Assembly: GCF_003244315.1 (NCBI RefSeq)
Contig: NZ_QKWH01000011.1
Span: 1-64,000, forward strand
Reading direction: 5' to 3'
Length of the DNA: 64,000 nucleotides
From: Xylanimonas oleitrophica
GTDB lineage: Bacteria > Actinomycetota > Actinomycetes > Actinomycetales > Cellulomonadaceae
Within the stretch, counting starts at the first letter, position 1, and each line of letters opens with the position of its first letter. Positions 32,549-40,514 of the stretch are shown piece by piece. The position numbers and the translations under genes were made by a program. The notes under the pieces were generated by a model, which worked only from the letters and a program-made list of their open reading frames with translations, had not been told where the DNA came from and did no database searches.

Positions 32549-33346
32549 TCAGTCCGCGTAGTGGATGGCCAGATCCGTGCGGCCGGGGTGGATGTCTGGG
32601 TCCAGGGTCCGGGTCTGCCGGCCGTAGTCCCCGTCCAGCAGACGGCGGTAGGGCCGGCCGCGCTCCTGGGGCAGGCCGGAGATCCTCGTGACGAGACGCT
32701 CGGTCTCGTGCTCCCGGCCCGCGCGGTCGATGCCGTCGGCGTCGTAGACCACGTGGAGGTCCAGCGCCTCGATCCCCACGTACCAGAGGGCACCGTGCGT
32801 CAGGGGGAAGAGCAGCGAGTCGAGGTCGCCGCTGACGCCACGCGGACCCAGCGTGCGCTGGTCGTCACCGGCGGTGACGACGATCAACGCCCTTCGGCCC
32901 GACAACCGACCGTCCCCGTACCGGCGCGGCAGCCCCGTCGCCGCATCGAGGTCACCCTGGGCGAACCCGGTCTGCAGCACGCGGTCGATCCAGCCCTTGA
33001 GCATCGCCGGCGGCCCGTACCACCACAGCGGAAACTGGAGCACCAGCAGCTCGGCAGCGGCGAGGTTCTCCTGCTCACGCCTCACCTCGGGCTCGACCTC
33101 TCCCCGCGCGTAGGCCTGCCCTGTCAGCTCGGCGAGGTTCCCGGGGTGCCCGGCGAGGCTGCCCAGGTCACGCTCGCCGAGCGCAGGGCTGAACCCCTGC
33201 GCGTAGAGGTCCGAGACCGTCACCTCGTACCGCTCCGCCAGCGCAGCCCGCCCGGCGTCGAAGAGGTGCCGGTTCAGCGAGTCGGGTCGAGGGTGGGTGT
33301 AGACCCAGTGGGCACGACCTGGTGTCGGTTCATGGAACGAGCTCAT
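32549..33346 (-). CDS. NAD(P)H-dependent quinone/FMN oxidoreductase (flavodoxin-like fold)
   Basis: A 265-residue protein of the NAD(P)H dehydrogenase (quinone) family. WVYTHPRPDSLNRHLFDAG gives the flavin phosphate loop, LLVLQFPLWWYGPPAMLKGWIDRVL is the conserved dimer/flavin segment, and RALIVVTAGDD follows. It should reduce quinones by two electrons using FAD and NAD(P)H in the cytosol. ATG at 33346 is preferred; ATG at 33355 is three codons upstream. It is divergent from an AraC-type regulator across 81 bp, so it is the probable target of that regulator. Confidence 0.88.
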   Translation of the reverse strand: MSSFHEPTPGRAHWVYTHPRPDSLNRHLFDAGRAALAERYEVTVSDLYAQGFSPALGERDLGSLAGHPGNLAELTGQAYARGEVEPEVRREQENLAAAELLVLQFPLWWYGPPAMLKGWIDRVLQTGFAQGDLDAATGLPRRYGDGRLSGRRALIVVTAGDDQRTLGPRGVSGDLDSLLFPLTHGALWYVGIEALDLHVVYDADGIDRAGREHETERLVTRISGLPQERGRPYRRLLDGDYGRQTRTLDPDIHPGRTDLAIHYAD

Positions 33347-33415
33347 GCTCCCCATCCCACCCGAACCCGTCGAGACGATGAATCGCCGTCAGTCTCATCA
33401 AGATGCTCCACCGTC

Positions 33416-33421
33416 TAACCT
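33416..33421 (+). promoter_or_regulatory. -10 box of the araC-like gene
   Basis: TAACCT ends 6 nt before the GTG at 33428, giving a leaderless transcript. Confidence 0.5.
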
Positions 33422-33427
33422 GACGCC

Positions 33428-34369
33428 GTGGACGCTCTGACCGATGTGCTCAACCACATCCGATCCTCCGGGGCGCTGCTGGGGCGGACGCTGGCGAACC
33501 CTCCGTGGTCGGCCGCCTTCGAGGAGCAGGCCTCCCTCTCCCTGGTGGCGATGCTCCGCGGCGACGCCTGGATCATCGACGACGGCGCGGCCCACCACCT
33601 CGCACCCCGCACCGTCGCCGTCGTCGTGGGGCCCGCCCCCTTCAGCGTGACCAGCGACCCGGAGACGAGCCCGGAACCCCTGTATGTCCAGACGGAAGCA
33701 GGGGTCTGCCTCGACGCTGCGGGCAACCCGGCGGACAGCATCGCGCTGGGCACCCGGACCTGCGGCACACAGCTCGACGCCGACGACGTCATGCTGACCG
33801 GCTCCTTCACCGTGACGGGACGCGTCGCCGATCGCCTGCTGAGCGCGCTCCCGCGCGTGCTCGTGGTACCGCAGGCCGCCCAGCGCATGGCTGCACTGGA
33901 ACTGCTCGAGGCTGAGACGCTCCGTGACGAACCCGGCCAGCAGGCCGTCCTGGACCGGCTGCTGGACCTGGTGCTGGTCGGCGCACTGCGTGACTGGTTC
34001 GCGCTCCCGGGGGCGAAGTCCCCCGGCTGGTACCGGGCCAGCTCGGACCCGATCGTGGGAGCCGCGCTCGCGGCGATCCACGAGGCGCCTCACGAACCGT
34101 GGACCATCGAGCTGTTGGCCCGGCAGGCGCACGTCTCGCGCGCCACGCTGGCGCGCCGCTTCACCGACCTGCTGGGAGAGCCACCGATGTCCTACCTGAC
34201 CGGCTGGCGGCTGTGCGTGGCCGCCGACCTCCTCGAGCGTGGCGACGCCACGGTGCAAGAGGTCGCGCGCCAGGTCGGATACTCCAGCGCCTACGCCCTG
34301 AGCACCGCCTTCCAGCGCGAGTACGGCGTGCGCCCCAGCCGATACCGCAGGAGTTTGACGGCGGCCTGA
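33428..34369 (+). CDS. AraC-family regulator with an N-terminal cupin
   Basis: A 313-residue regulator. The N-terminal cupin-like ligand domain covers about residues 1-180. Two HTH motifs follow: ELLARQAHVSRATLARRFTDLLGEPPMSYL and VQEVARQVGYSSAYALSTAFQREYGVRPSRYR. This cupin-AraC type often controls a divergent oxidoreductase, here the NAD(P)H:quinone oxidoreductase gene. The N-terminal Cys residues (GVCLDAAG, RTCGTQL) could bind a metal or sense redox state; that is inference. GTG at 33428 follows a -10 box. It is the first gene of the accessory-looking stretch that ends at the tRNA-Ala genes. Confidence 0.9.
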   Translation: MDALTDVLNHIRSSGALLGRTLANPPWSAAFEEQASLSLVAMLRGDAWIIDDGAAHHLAPRTVAVVVGPAPFSVTSDPETSPEPLYVQTEAGVCLDAAGNPADSIALGTRTCGTQLDADDVMLTGSFTVTGRVADRLLSALPRVLVVPQAAQRMAALELLEAETLRDEPGQQAVLDRLLDLVLVGALRDWFALPGAKSPGWYRASSDPIVGAALAAIHEAPHEPWTIELLARQAHVSRATLARRFTDLLGEPPMSYLTGWRLCVAADLLERGDATVQEVARQVGYSSAYALSTAFQREYGVRPSRYRRSLTAA

Positions 34370-34503
34370 GGGACGGAGTGCGCCGGCTGCTGGCCGTGCA
34401 CTTCGCTGTCGCAGCGGGGCGAAGGCGGCTTCTGTTCAGCAAGTCGTGGCCGGTGATGCTCACTGCTGGATGCGAGCGGTGAGCATCACCGGCGTTGTCG
34501 CGG

Positions 34504-35238
34504 TCAGATCACGGTGGTGCCGCCGTCGGCGACCAGTTCCATGCCGTTGACGTAGCTCGAGTCGTCGGAGGCGAGGAACAGCGCGGCCGATGCGATCTCT
34601 TGTGGGTGTCCCATCTCTCGCCGTGGGATCACGGATTCGAACATCGCCTTCAGCTCTGGGCTGAGTACGTCACCCATCATCGGCGTGGCGACGGAGCCCG
34701 GCGTCAGCACGTTCACGCGGATCTTCCGGTCTCGCAGTTCGGCCACCCACACCCGGGCGTACGCGGCGAGCACGGCTTTGCTGCCGGCATACACGCTCCA
34801 GGCGGGGTACCCCCGGAGCGAGGCGTTCGAGCCGGTCATGAGGATCGAGCCGCCGTCGTTGAACAGCGGCAGCGCCTTCTGGACCGTGAACAGCGTTCCC
34901 TTCGCGTTGAGATCGAAAGCGGCATCGAACTGCTGCTCGGTGATCTCGCCCAGTCCGCTCTGCTCGCCGCCTCCTGCGCTCGCCCAGAGGACATCGATCG
35001 CGCCCTTCTCCTGCGCGACCCTCTCGAAGAGGCGGTCGAGATCATCGAGCTTGGACGCGTCGGCCTGTACGCCGGTCACGTTCCGGCCGATAGACTTCAC
35101 GGCTTCGTCCAGGGCGCCCTTCCTCCTGCCCGTGATGAAGACGTGGGCCCCTTCCTCGACGAACAGTCTGGCGCCGGCGAGCGCCATCCCGCTCGTCGCG
35201 CCTGTAATGACCGCAACCTTGCCATCGAGCTTTCCCAT
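34504..35238 (-). CDS. SDR-family oxidoreductase
   Basis: A 244-residue classical SDR: cofactor motif VAVITGATSGMALAGARL (a variant with Met in the Gly-rich loop), ASAGGGEQ in place of NNAG, SLRGYPAWSVYAGSKAVLAAYARV with catalytic Tyr and Lys, and NVLTPGSVATPMMGDVLSP. It reduces or oxidises an unknown substrate. The ATG at 35238 lies 2 bp after the stop of the upstream F420-dependent-reductase-like gene, so the two form one operon. Base use is less GC-biased than in the housekeeping block, consistent with a more recent acquisition. Confidence 0.9.
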   Translation of the reverse strand: MGKLDGKVAVITGATSGMALAGARLFVEEGAHVFITGRRKGALDEAVKSIGRNVTGVQADASKLDDLDRLFERVAQEKGAIDVLWASAGGGEQSGLGEITEQQFDAAFDLNAKGTLFTVQKALPLFNDGGSILMTGSNASLRGYPAWSVYAGSKAVLAAYARVWVAELRDRKIRVNVLTPGSVATPMMGDVLSPELKAMFESVIPRREMGHPQEIASAALFLASDDSSYVNGMELVADGGTTVI

Positions 35239-35240
35239 GA

Positions 35241-35867
35241 CTACTTTGCCCCTCCGAAGTCGATGCCGAGGGAGAGGGTGAACCCCAAGCCGTTGCGGGC
35301 AAGCCCCATCTCCAGCAGGCTCGCGCCCTCCAGCCAGTGCGCCATGCTCAGCGCACCGACGTCCCGCGGGCGATGCCCGAGGCTCGTGATGAACGCGGAC
35401 AGGCTCGCCTTCGCCTGCGCGTCATCGCCGGCCATGAACACGTCCCGCGGGCCGCCCGACGCCAGGACGTCGCGGAAGAGGGTGTTGAACGCCTTGACGA
35501 CGTGCGCGGACGCCGGAGCGACCTCCGCCACCATCTGCGCGATGGACGTGTCGTCAGGGATCGCCAGTCCGCTGCCGGTGGGGCTGAAGGGGTTCGTGAT
35601 GTCGACGATGATCTTGTCGACCAGCGCGTCCCCGTACTCGCGGACGATCTCCACGGCACTCTCGAACAGCACGGCGAGGATGACGATGTCTCCGGTAGGG
35701 ACGGCGCCCCAGGCGCCGATCGTGGCATCGCCACCGAGCGCTCGGGCCAGTGCGACCGCCTTCGCCCGGTCTCGGCCGATGACCTCGACTGTGTTGCCGC
35801 CCTTGATGGCCAGGGCTCCGATGGCGCTGGCCATGTTCCCCGTTCCGATGATGCTGATCCTGCGCAT
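35241..35867 (-). CDS. NADPH-dependent F420 reductase-like protein
   Basis: A 208-residue Rossmann protein. The N-terminus ISIIGTGNMASAIGALAIKGGNTVEVIGRD binds NADPH, and DIVILAVLFESAVEIVREYGD, IVDITNPFSP and VVKAFNTLFRDVLASG match the family of F420:NADP oxidoreductases and their relatives. True F420 use cannot be told from sequence. ATG at 35867 has GAAGGAG 8-9 nt upstream. It is the first gene of a two-gene unit with the SDR and is divergent from a TetR regulator; a large hairpin lies in between. Confidence 0.86.
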   Translation of the reverse strand: MRRISIIGTGNMASAIGALAIKGGNTVEVIGRDRAKAVALARALGGDATIGAWGAVPTGDIVILAVLFESAVEIVREYGDALVDKIIVDITNPFSPTGSGLAIPDDTSIAQMVAEVAPASAHVVKAFNTLFRDVLASGGPRDVFMAGDDAQAKASLSAFITSLGHRPRDVGALSMAHWLEGASLLEMGLARNGLGFTLSLGIDFGGAK

Positions 35868-35938
35868 CCTGCGCTCCTTCGTGATGTGTATCGGTTGGCC
35901 GGGGGGCTCTCAGCGGGCTGGGTGACCGAAACATAAGC

Positions 35939-35983
35939 TGAGGCACCCCTCCGGTTGTTCGACTTAACCGGAGGGGTGCCTCA
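35939..35983. repeat. 18-bp inverted repeat with a 9-nt loop between divergent genes
   Basis: TGAGGCACCCCTCCGGTT (35939-35956) and its exact complement (35966-35983) flank GTTCGACTT. The element lies between the F420-reductase-like operon and the TetR gene. It may be a TetR operator, a terminator-like insulator, or the remains of a small mobile element. Confidence 0.7.
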
Positions 35984-36084
35984 CCTATTCCGAACGGCGA
36001 TGACGGACTTGCGACAGGACCTTCCTCATCCTGCTGCTGCAGCGCTCCCGGACCAGAACCGGAGGACTCCCTCAGTTCCCGGGG

Positions 36085-36090
36085 TAAAAT
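36085..36090 (+). promoter_or_regulatory. -10 box of the accessory TetR gene
   Basis: TAAAAT, the best -10 match in the window, ends 7 nt before the GTG at 36098, so the transcript should be leaderless. Confidence 0.6.
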
Positions 36091-36097
36091 CGGCTAC

Positions 36098-36760
36098 GTG
36101 AGTACCAGCGACGTCGAGCCGACGCGAGGGCCCTGGCGCCGCGACGCGCAAGACCGTCATGACCGGCTCCTTGCCGCGGCACGGCGAGAGTTCGCCGCAC
36201 GAGGCGTGGAAGCTTCCCTGGAAGGGATCGCGCGCGACGCAGGCGTCGCCATCGGAACCCTGTACCGCCACTTTCCGACACGCCTGGATCTGCTCCTGGC
36301 CGCCCTCGAGCCTCGACTTCGGGAGTTCGCCGACGGATCGAAGAAGGCACTCGAGATCGACGACCCGTGGGACGGATTCGTCTCCTACCTGGAGAACCTG
36401 TTCCGCGTGCAGGCTGGAGACCGAGGCTTCAACGACTTCCTCTCTCGCCGCTTCCCGGGCAACGCTGACACCGAGCGCATCCACGACCAGATGTGCCAAC
36501 AGATCGAAGACGTGCTCACCCGCGCCCAAGACGCCGGGCAGGTGCGTCCGGACATCACGCTGGCGGACATCGTCAACCTCATCTGGTCCAACGGCCGGAT
36601 GATCGACGCCACCACCGCCACCGCGCCGACCGCCTGGAGACGCAGCCTCTACCTCATCCTCGACGCCTACCGGGCCGAGCGGGCACATCCGATCCCCGAG
36701 CCACCCATGACGGAAAAACAGCTCTACGACGCGATGGTCCACCTCAGCACGACGGCGTGA
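36098..36760 (+). CDS. TetR-family transcriptional regulator
   Basis: A 220-residue TetR regulator. The HTH reads ASLEGIARDAGVAIGTLYRHFPTRLDLL at about residues 40-67. The C-terminal domain resembles the SbtR-like group (DDPWDGFVSYLENLFRVQAGDRGFNDFLSRRF). It is divergent from the SDR/F420-reductase-like unit, which it probably represses; an 18-bp inverted repeat between them is a candidate operator. GTG at 36098 follows a strong -10 box. Base composition is noticeably less GC-rich than its neighbours, which suggests it came with the accessory stretch. Confidence 0.9.
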   Translation: MSTSDVEPTRGPWRRDAQDRHDRLLAAARREFAARGVEASLEGIARDAGVAIGTLYRHFPTRLDLLLAALEPRLREFADGSKKALEIDDPWDGFVSYLENLFRVQAGDRGFNDFLSRRFPGNADTERIHDQMCQQIEDVLTRAQDAGQVRPDITLADIVNLIWSNGRMIDATTATAPTAWRRSLYLILDAYRAERAHPIPEPPMTEKQLYDAMVHLSTTA

Positions 36761-36779
36761 AAGACCGCCACGATGATCC

Positions 36780-37200
36780 TCACATACCTGCAGGTTCCCG
36801 GCGGAGATGGCATCGGGGCCTGCTGAAGGTTCTGACTCCGTTCCTCATGCCGCGCTCGAGCCGGATGACGCGGTCGGCCGCGGCGATCGCGTCGCCGTCG
36901 TGCGTGACGCACAGCACCGCCGCCCCCGGCCGATTCCTCGGCCAGCGCATACGTACGACATCGGCGACGCGTCGGGCACATCGGGGCGCTGCACGACGAA
37001 GGCGAGCGGTCCACCCCGCTCGATCACGCCCGCGAGCAGCCCGACGAGCGCCGACTCGCCCGATCCACTCGGGCCGCACAGCGCCGTGACGAAACCGCAC
37101 GGCAGCTCGAGGGAGACGGCATGGACGACGTCGGCGCCCTCGTACGCGAAGCGCACCTCACACGCGCCCACAGCGGCGGGAAGGAGGCGCGGCGGAGCGG
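36780..37200 (-). pseudogene. Decayed zinc ABC transporter ATPase (aztA-like remnant)
   Basis: In one minus-strand frame, EVRFAYEGADVVHAVSLELPC leads to a Walker A-like GPSGSGESALV, where the catalytic Lys is replaced by Glu, and on to LAGVIERGG and VVQRPDVPDASPM. A second frame resumes only at AVLCVTHDGDAIAAADRVIRLERG, the H-loop region. About 100 codons with the LSGGQ signature and Walker B are missing, and the pieces are out of frame. It cannot make a working ATPase. The VTHD...ADRVIRLERG ending is what I associate with AztA-type zinc importers. Confidence 0.72.
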
Positions 37201-37246
37201 ATCGGGACGCATGCCATGCTCGGACACGCCCACCACTCTACGTTTT

Positions 37247-37261
37247 TGATAATCGTTCTCA
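37247..37261. promoter_or_regulatory. Zur-box-like site
   Basis: TGATAATCGTTCTCA is an imperfect palindrome of the TGA-AA...TT-TCA form used by actinobacterial Zur repressors. It lies between the decayed aztA-like gene on the minus strand and an aztB-like N-terminal fragment on the plus strand, supporting a former zinc-regulated import locus. It is strikingly AT-rich for this genome. Confidence 0.6.
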
Positions 37262-37281
37262 TCTGGGTACCGTCGGGAACC

Positions 37282-37338
37282 ATGTCGTGGATCACCGGGC
37301 CGTTCGCTGCCGACTTCATACAGCCGACGTCATGCAGC
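37282..37338 (+). pseudogene. N-terminal fragment of a zinc ABC permease (aztB-like)
   Basis: From the ATG at 37282 the frame reads MSWITGPFAADFIQ, matching the W-x-x-x-PF-x-x-x-F-I-Q start of AztB-type permeases as I remember it, and then changes to unrelated codons. No membrane segments follow. It sits 20 bp after the Zur-box-like site. The match is short, so this is a suggestion. Confidence 0.35.
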
Positions 37339-37432
37339 CGAAGCCGCGTACCGGGCCGCGGTCGCCGAGCTCGACCAGGAAGCCATCCGCCGTCAACACC
37401 CGGCCGCGTTCGCCCTGGGCCACACCAAGCGC

Positions 37433-37462
37433 AAAGAGACCGCCCCGGAGGGCGGTCTCTTT
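37433..37462. terminator. Terminator of the tRNA-Ala genes
   Basis: A perfect 13-bp stem AAAGAGACCGCCC / GGGCGGTCTCTTT with loop CGGA. It lies 77 bp downstream of the minus-strand tRNA pair, with A/T-rich stem ends that give a short U-run in either direction. Confidence 0.82.
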
Positions 37463-37538
37463 GATGACAATCCACGTGCGACAACGGGAGACACTCTTCA
37501 ACGGCAGTTCCTCGGATGCCGTTCGAGTAAGCCTCTCA

Positions 37539-37614
37539 TGGTGGAGCTGAGGGGACTCGAACCCCTGACCCCCTGCATGCCATGCAGGTGCGCTACCAGC
37601 TGCGCCACAGCCCC
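37539..37614 (-). tRNA. tRNA-Ala (anticodon GGC), copy with encoded CCA
   Basis: Read on the minus strand, a complete cloverleaf of 73 nt (37614-37542) plus CCA (37541-37539). The acceptor stem GGGGCTG/CAGCTCC includes the G3-U70 pair that identifies alanine tRNAs. The anticodon arm is CCTGC-ATGGCAT-GCAGG with anticodon GGC, and the T arm AGGGG-TTCGAGT-CCCCT. It is identical in its 73 nt to the next copy. Confidence 0.96.
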
Positions 37615-37652
37615 GAGGGCGGAATCCGCCCGTCGGATACATCTCGATCCGG

Positions 37653-37725
37653 TGGAGCTGAGGGGACTCGAACCCCTGACCCCCTGCATGCCATGCAGGT
37701 GCGCTACCAGCTGCGCCACAGCCCC
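37653..37725 (-). tRNA. tRNA-Ala (anticodon GGC), copy without encoded CCA
   Basis: Identical over all 73 nt to the copy 38 bp downstream, but the discriminator A is followed by CCG, so CCA must be finished by nucleotidyltransferase. A minus-strand TAGGAT (37798-37793) about 68-73 bp upstream is a likely -10, so both copies probably come from one precursor. Confidence 0.96.
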
Positions 37726-37792
37726 GCGGAGCGCGACCGTCAGGTCCGTTCCGGGGTTCCCCGCGGGCCTCAGGCCCGAAGGAACGTCCGTG

Positions 37793-37798
37793 ATCCTA
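37793..37798 (-). promoter_or_regulatory. -10 box of the tRNA-Ala pair
   Basis: Minus-strand TAGGAT predicts a start near 37786 and a 60-nt leader before the first mature tRNA. The -35 is not obvious. Confidence 0.4.
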
Positions 37799-37858
37799 TG
37801 CGCTGGGCACCGCCACCACCAAATCGGCGGCCCCGGGAGTGGCCTGCGCCACCGCTGG

Positions 37859-38566
37859 TCAGTGCGTGCTCAGCCCGGCGGTGTCGGACTCCTGCTCCGC
37901 TCCCGTCTCAGGTCCTGCGTGCCAGGCCTCCGGCGTGTACGCGGCGCCCACGTTGTGGGCCACGACGCGCCACGCCGGCTCGGCGTCGCCCCCGGACCGC
38001 CGCAGCTGCGACCAGTGCGCGTTCGTCAGCCCCACGACGCCGCGCCACCGCTGCGGGTCCAGGCCCAGCATGGCGGTGACGCCCAGGGTGATGGCCGCCC
38101 CGTGCGAGACCACGACGAGCGTGCCGTCGTCCGGCACGGACGCCGCGTGCTCCTCGACGGCCGCGTGGAAGCGGGCCGCGGCCTCGCGCCGGGTCTCGCC
38201 GCCGGGCGGCACGCCGTCCTCGTCGTGCCCGGCCCGCCAGGCCGCATACTGTTCCGGCCACCGCGCGGAGATCTCCGCGCCGGTGAGCCCCTCCCACTCC
38301 CCGAAGGCGCGCTCGCGCAGACGAGCGTCGGTGACGACGTCCAGCCCGAGCAGGCTCGCGTAGGCCGCCGCCGTGTCCGCCGCTCGCGCGAGGTCGGAGG
38401 ACACCACGAGCGACGCCCGGTGCGTGCGCACCAGGCACGCCGCCGCCTCGGCCGCCTGCCAGCGCCCCACCTCGTCGAGGTCGATGTCGGTCTGCCCCTG
38501 CAGACGCTCCCCCACGTTCCAGGAGGTGCGCCCGTGCCGGAGCATGACCACGGTGCCGGCAGCCAC
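37859..38566 (-). CDS. Histidine phosphatase-superfamily protein (phosphoglycerate mutase-like)
   Basis: A 235-residue protein of the branch-1 histidine phosphatases. The phosphorylated His lies in MLRHGRTSWNVGERLQGQTD, SSDLARAADTAAAY is the second phosphate contact, REAAFGEWEG-like LRERAFGEWEGLTG follows, and the second His is in VVVSHGAAITLGV. Substrates range from sugar phosphates to cobalamin precursors; this one is unassigned. GTG at 38566 has GAGG six bases upstream and lies 8 bp after the rsfS stop. Its place in the nadD-rsfS operon, seen in many actinobacteria, suggests a housekeeping role. Confidence 0.9.
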   Translation of the reverse strand: MAAGTVVMLRHGRTSWNVGERLQGQTDIDLDEVGRWQAAEAAACLVRTHRASLVVSSDLARAADTAAAYASLLGLDVVTDARLRERAFGEWEGLTGAEISARWPEQYAAWRAGHDEDGVPPGGETRREAAARFHAAVEEHAASVPDDGTLVVVSHGAAITLGVTAMLGLDPQRWRGVVGLTNAHWSQLRRSGGDAEPAWRVVAHNVGAAYTPEAWHAGPETGAEQESDTAGLSTH

Positions 38567-38574
38567 GGCGGGCC

Positions 38575-38973
38575 TCAGGAGGTGTGGGTCGGCTCGGCCG
38601 ACGGGGCCTGCGTGACGTCCTCGGGCAGCGGCACCACGGGGCAGTCCTTCCAGAGCCGCTCGAGCGCGTAGTAGACGCGGTCCTCGGCGTGCTGCACGTG
38701 CACCACCACCTCGCCGAAGTCGAGCAACACCCAGCGCCCCTCGGCCTTGCCCTCGCGACGGATCGGCTTGGCACCGGCCTTGTGCATGGCCTCCTCGACG
38801 GCGTCGACGATCGCCACGACCTGGCGCTCGTTCGTGCCCGAGGCGATGAGGAACACGTCGGTCAGGACGAGCTGCTCGCTCACGTCGAGGGCGATGATCT
38901 CCTCGGCCTTGAGGTTCGAGGCCGCACGGGCGGCGACACCCGCCAGCTCGACGGCGCGCTCGGTAGCGGTCAC
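38575..38973 (-). CDS. rsfS: Ribosome silencing factor RsfS
   Basis: A 132-residue RsfS (DUF143) protein. It binds ribosomal protein L14 and blocks joining of the 50S and 30S subunits when nutrients are short. Conserved segments are EEIIALDVSEQLVLTDVFLIASGTNERQV and GRWVLLDFGEVVVHVQHAEDRVYYALERLWKD. GTG at 38973 has GGAGG 7 nt upstream and overlaps the stop of the preceding gene (GTGA), so translation is coupled. It is third in the nadD operon, a widespread actinobacterial order. A Pro/Ser/Thr-rich tail (about 12 residues) ends the protein. Confidence 0.95.
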   Translation of the reverse strand: MTATERAVELAGVAARAASNLKAEEIIALDVSEQLVLTDVFLIASGTNERQVVAIVDAVEEAMHKAGAKPIRREGKAEGRWVLLDFGEVVVHVQHAEDRVYYALERLWKDCPVVPLPEDVTQAPSAEPTHTS

Positions 38974-39908
38974 AGAAGTCCTCCGGAGTGCTCGTGGACG
39001 GTCGTCGCGCTCACGGGGGCGCTCTGCGGCTCGAAGCTGGGGCTCTCGTTGTCGAGGAGCTTCCACAGCAGCAGGCCCAGCACGAAGGCGACGACGACCA
39101 GGATGATGTAGTGCAGCCAGGTGTAGGAGGCCGAGGGCTCGTCGTACTCGTCCTCGTCCGGTTGGGCCGCCTCCCGCGCGCGCACCGGCTGCTCGGGCGC
39201 CACGAACGAGTCGAACGGCGACCCCTGGGGCCGCGAGGGCGGCAGCGACCCCGGCCGGGGGGCCGTGGCGGGCGGCTGCGCGGGAGACGCGGCGGAAGGC
39301 TGGGCGGGCCCGGAGGCCGGGGCCCCGGTGATCGCCCCCCAGCTCGGCGTGGCGCCCCCCTGTCGCGATGGAGCGGCCGGGGCCGAGCCGGTCGTGGGCG
39401 GGAACGCCGTCGGCGCGGCCGCACGGGCGTCCGCCCCGCGCGAGGCCGCGGGTGCCGCACCCGTGGGCGGCTGGGTCCGCGTGGGAGCGGACGCCGGGGC
39501 CGCGGTGGACCACGGGGAGGCGGGACGCTGCGCGGGCTGCTGTCCGAACGAGGGCGCCGCCGGTGCTGCCTGCTGGCGGGACGGCATCCGCGTGGGAGCG
39601 CCAGGTGCCGGGGTCGACGGCACGTGCCCCTCGGGCGCGCTGCGCACGGGCGTCAGCCGGCCGGTCTCGTCCAGGCCGCGCATGCCACCCGACGCCGTCG
39701 GCGGGCGCACCACGGGAGCCTGCGGCGCCGACGGCTGGGAGGGCGCGTGCATGGTGCGGCGCGACGGCGGCTGCGCAGGGGCGGCGTACCCGGCGGCCTG
39801 GTGGCCCGCCGGGGCGGCACCCGCCGCGCGTGCTGCGGCGGCCGCCTCACGCTCCCGGATCTCACGGCGCGTCAGCGGGCGGCCCGTGCTGGGGTTGTTC
39901 TCACTCAT
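38970..39908 (-). CDS. Pro/Ala-rich single-span membrane protein of the nadD operon
   Basis: A 312-residue protein with an N-terminal conserved start ([20 protein letters not shown]), a long low-complexity region (about 30-255) rich in Pro, Ala, Ser and Gln with several basic patches, then [20 protein letters not shown] as a single membrane span near residues 270-290, and a short outer tail. No enzyme motif. The disordered cytoplasmic region suggests a scaffold or LytR-type anchor role; this is inference. ATG at 39908 overlaps the nadD end by 8 bp and the stop overlaps the rsfS start, so it is translationally coupled on both sides. Confidence 0.8.
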   Translation of the reverse strand: MSENNPSTGRPLTRREIREREAAAAARAAGAAPAGHQAAGYAAPAQPPSRRTMHAPSQPSAPQAPVVRPPTASGGMRGLDETGRLTPVRSAPEGHVPSTPAPGAPTRMPSRQQAAPAAPSFGQQPAQRPASPWSTAAPASAPTRTQPPTGAAPAASRGADARAAAPTAFPPTTGSAPAAPSRQGGATPSWGAITGAPASGPAQPSAASPAQPPATAPRPGSLPPSRPQGSPFDSFVAPEQPVRAREAAQPDEDEYDEPSASYTWLHYIILVVVAFVLGLLLWKLLDNESPSFEPQSAPVSATTVHEHSGGLL

Positions 39909-40512
39909 CGCTTGTGTCGTCCCTGAGACCTCGATACAGACCGTGCTTGGCGATGTACTGGACCACACCGTCCGGCACGAGGTACCACACCGGCTGACCA
40001 GCCTCCGCGCGCCGACGGCAGTCGGTCGAGGAGATGGCCATGGCGGGCACCTCGAGCGTCGTCACGGCCCCCTCCGGGATGCCGTCGATCTGCATCCGGT
40101 GGCCCGGCCGTGTGACGGCGACGAAGTGTGCCATGTCCCACAGCTGCGCCGCATCCTTCCAGGCCAGGATCTGCGCGACGGCGTCCGCCCCGGTGATGAA
40201 GAACAGCTCCGCGTCGGGCCGTGCGGCCTGCAGGTCCCGCAGGGTGTCCACGGTGTACGTGAGGCCCGGACGGTCGATGTCGACCCGGCTGACCTTGAAC
40301 CGCGGGTTGGACGCCGTCGCGATGACGGTCATCAGGTAGCGGTGCTCGGCCGGCGAGACCTTCTGGTGCTGCTTGAACCCCGGCTTCCCCGTGGGCACGA
40401 AGACGACCTCGTCGAGGTCGAAGCTCGAGGCGACCTCCGAGGCTGCCACGAGGTGGCCGTGGTGGATGGGGTCGAACGTCCCACCCATCACGCCGATCCG
40501 GGGACGGCGCAT
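39901..40512 (-). CDS. nadD: Nicotinate-nucleotide adenylyltransferase
   Basis: A 203-residue nucleotidyltransferase of NAD synthesis that joins ATP to nicotinate mononucleotide. The N-terminal [18 protein letters not shown] has the HxGH motif, [21 protein letters not shown] and [18 protein letters not shown] are family-specific, and [21 protein letters not shown] is the ISSTxxR motif. ATG at 40512 follows directly after the small membrane-protein gene (2-bp gap), and the end overlaps the next gene. It heads the nadD-rsfS-phosphatase unit downstream of proA. Confidence 0.95.
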   Translation of the reverse strand: MRRPRIGVMGGTFDPIHHGHLVAASEVASSFDLDEVVFVPTGKPGFKQHQKVSPAEHRYLMTVIATASNPRFKVSRVDIDRPGLTYTVDTLRDLQAARPDAELFFITGADAVAQILAWKDAAQLWDMAHFVAVTRPGHRMQIDGIPEGAVTTLEVPAMAISSTDCRRRAEAGQPVWYLVPDGVVQYIAKHGLYRGLRDDTSDE

Positions 40513-40514
40513 CG

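Noticed and set aside
37340-37500. Coding-like stretch AAEAAYRAAVAELDQEA and following residues on the plus strand
   Set aside because: It has no start codon or Shine-Dalgarno site, runs into the tRNA terminator and the tRNA genes antisense, and matches nothing I recognise; more likely leftover DNA.
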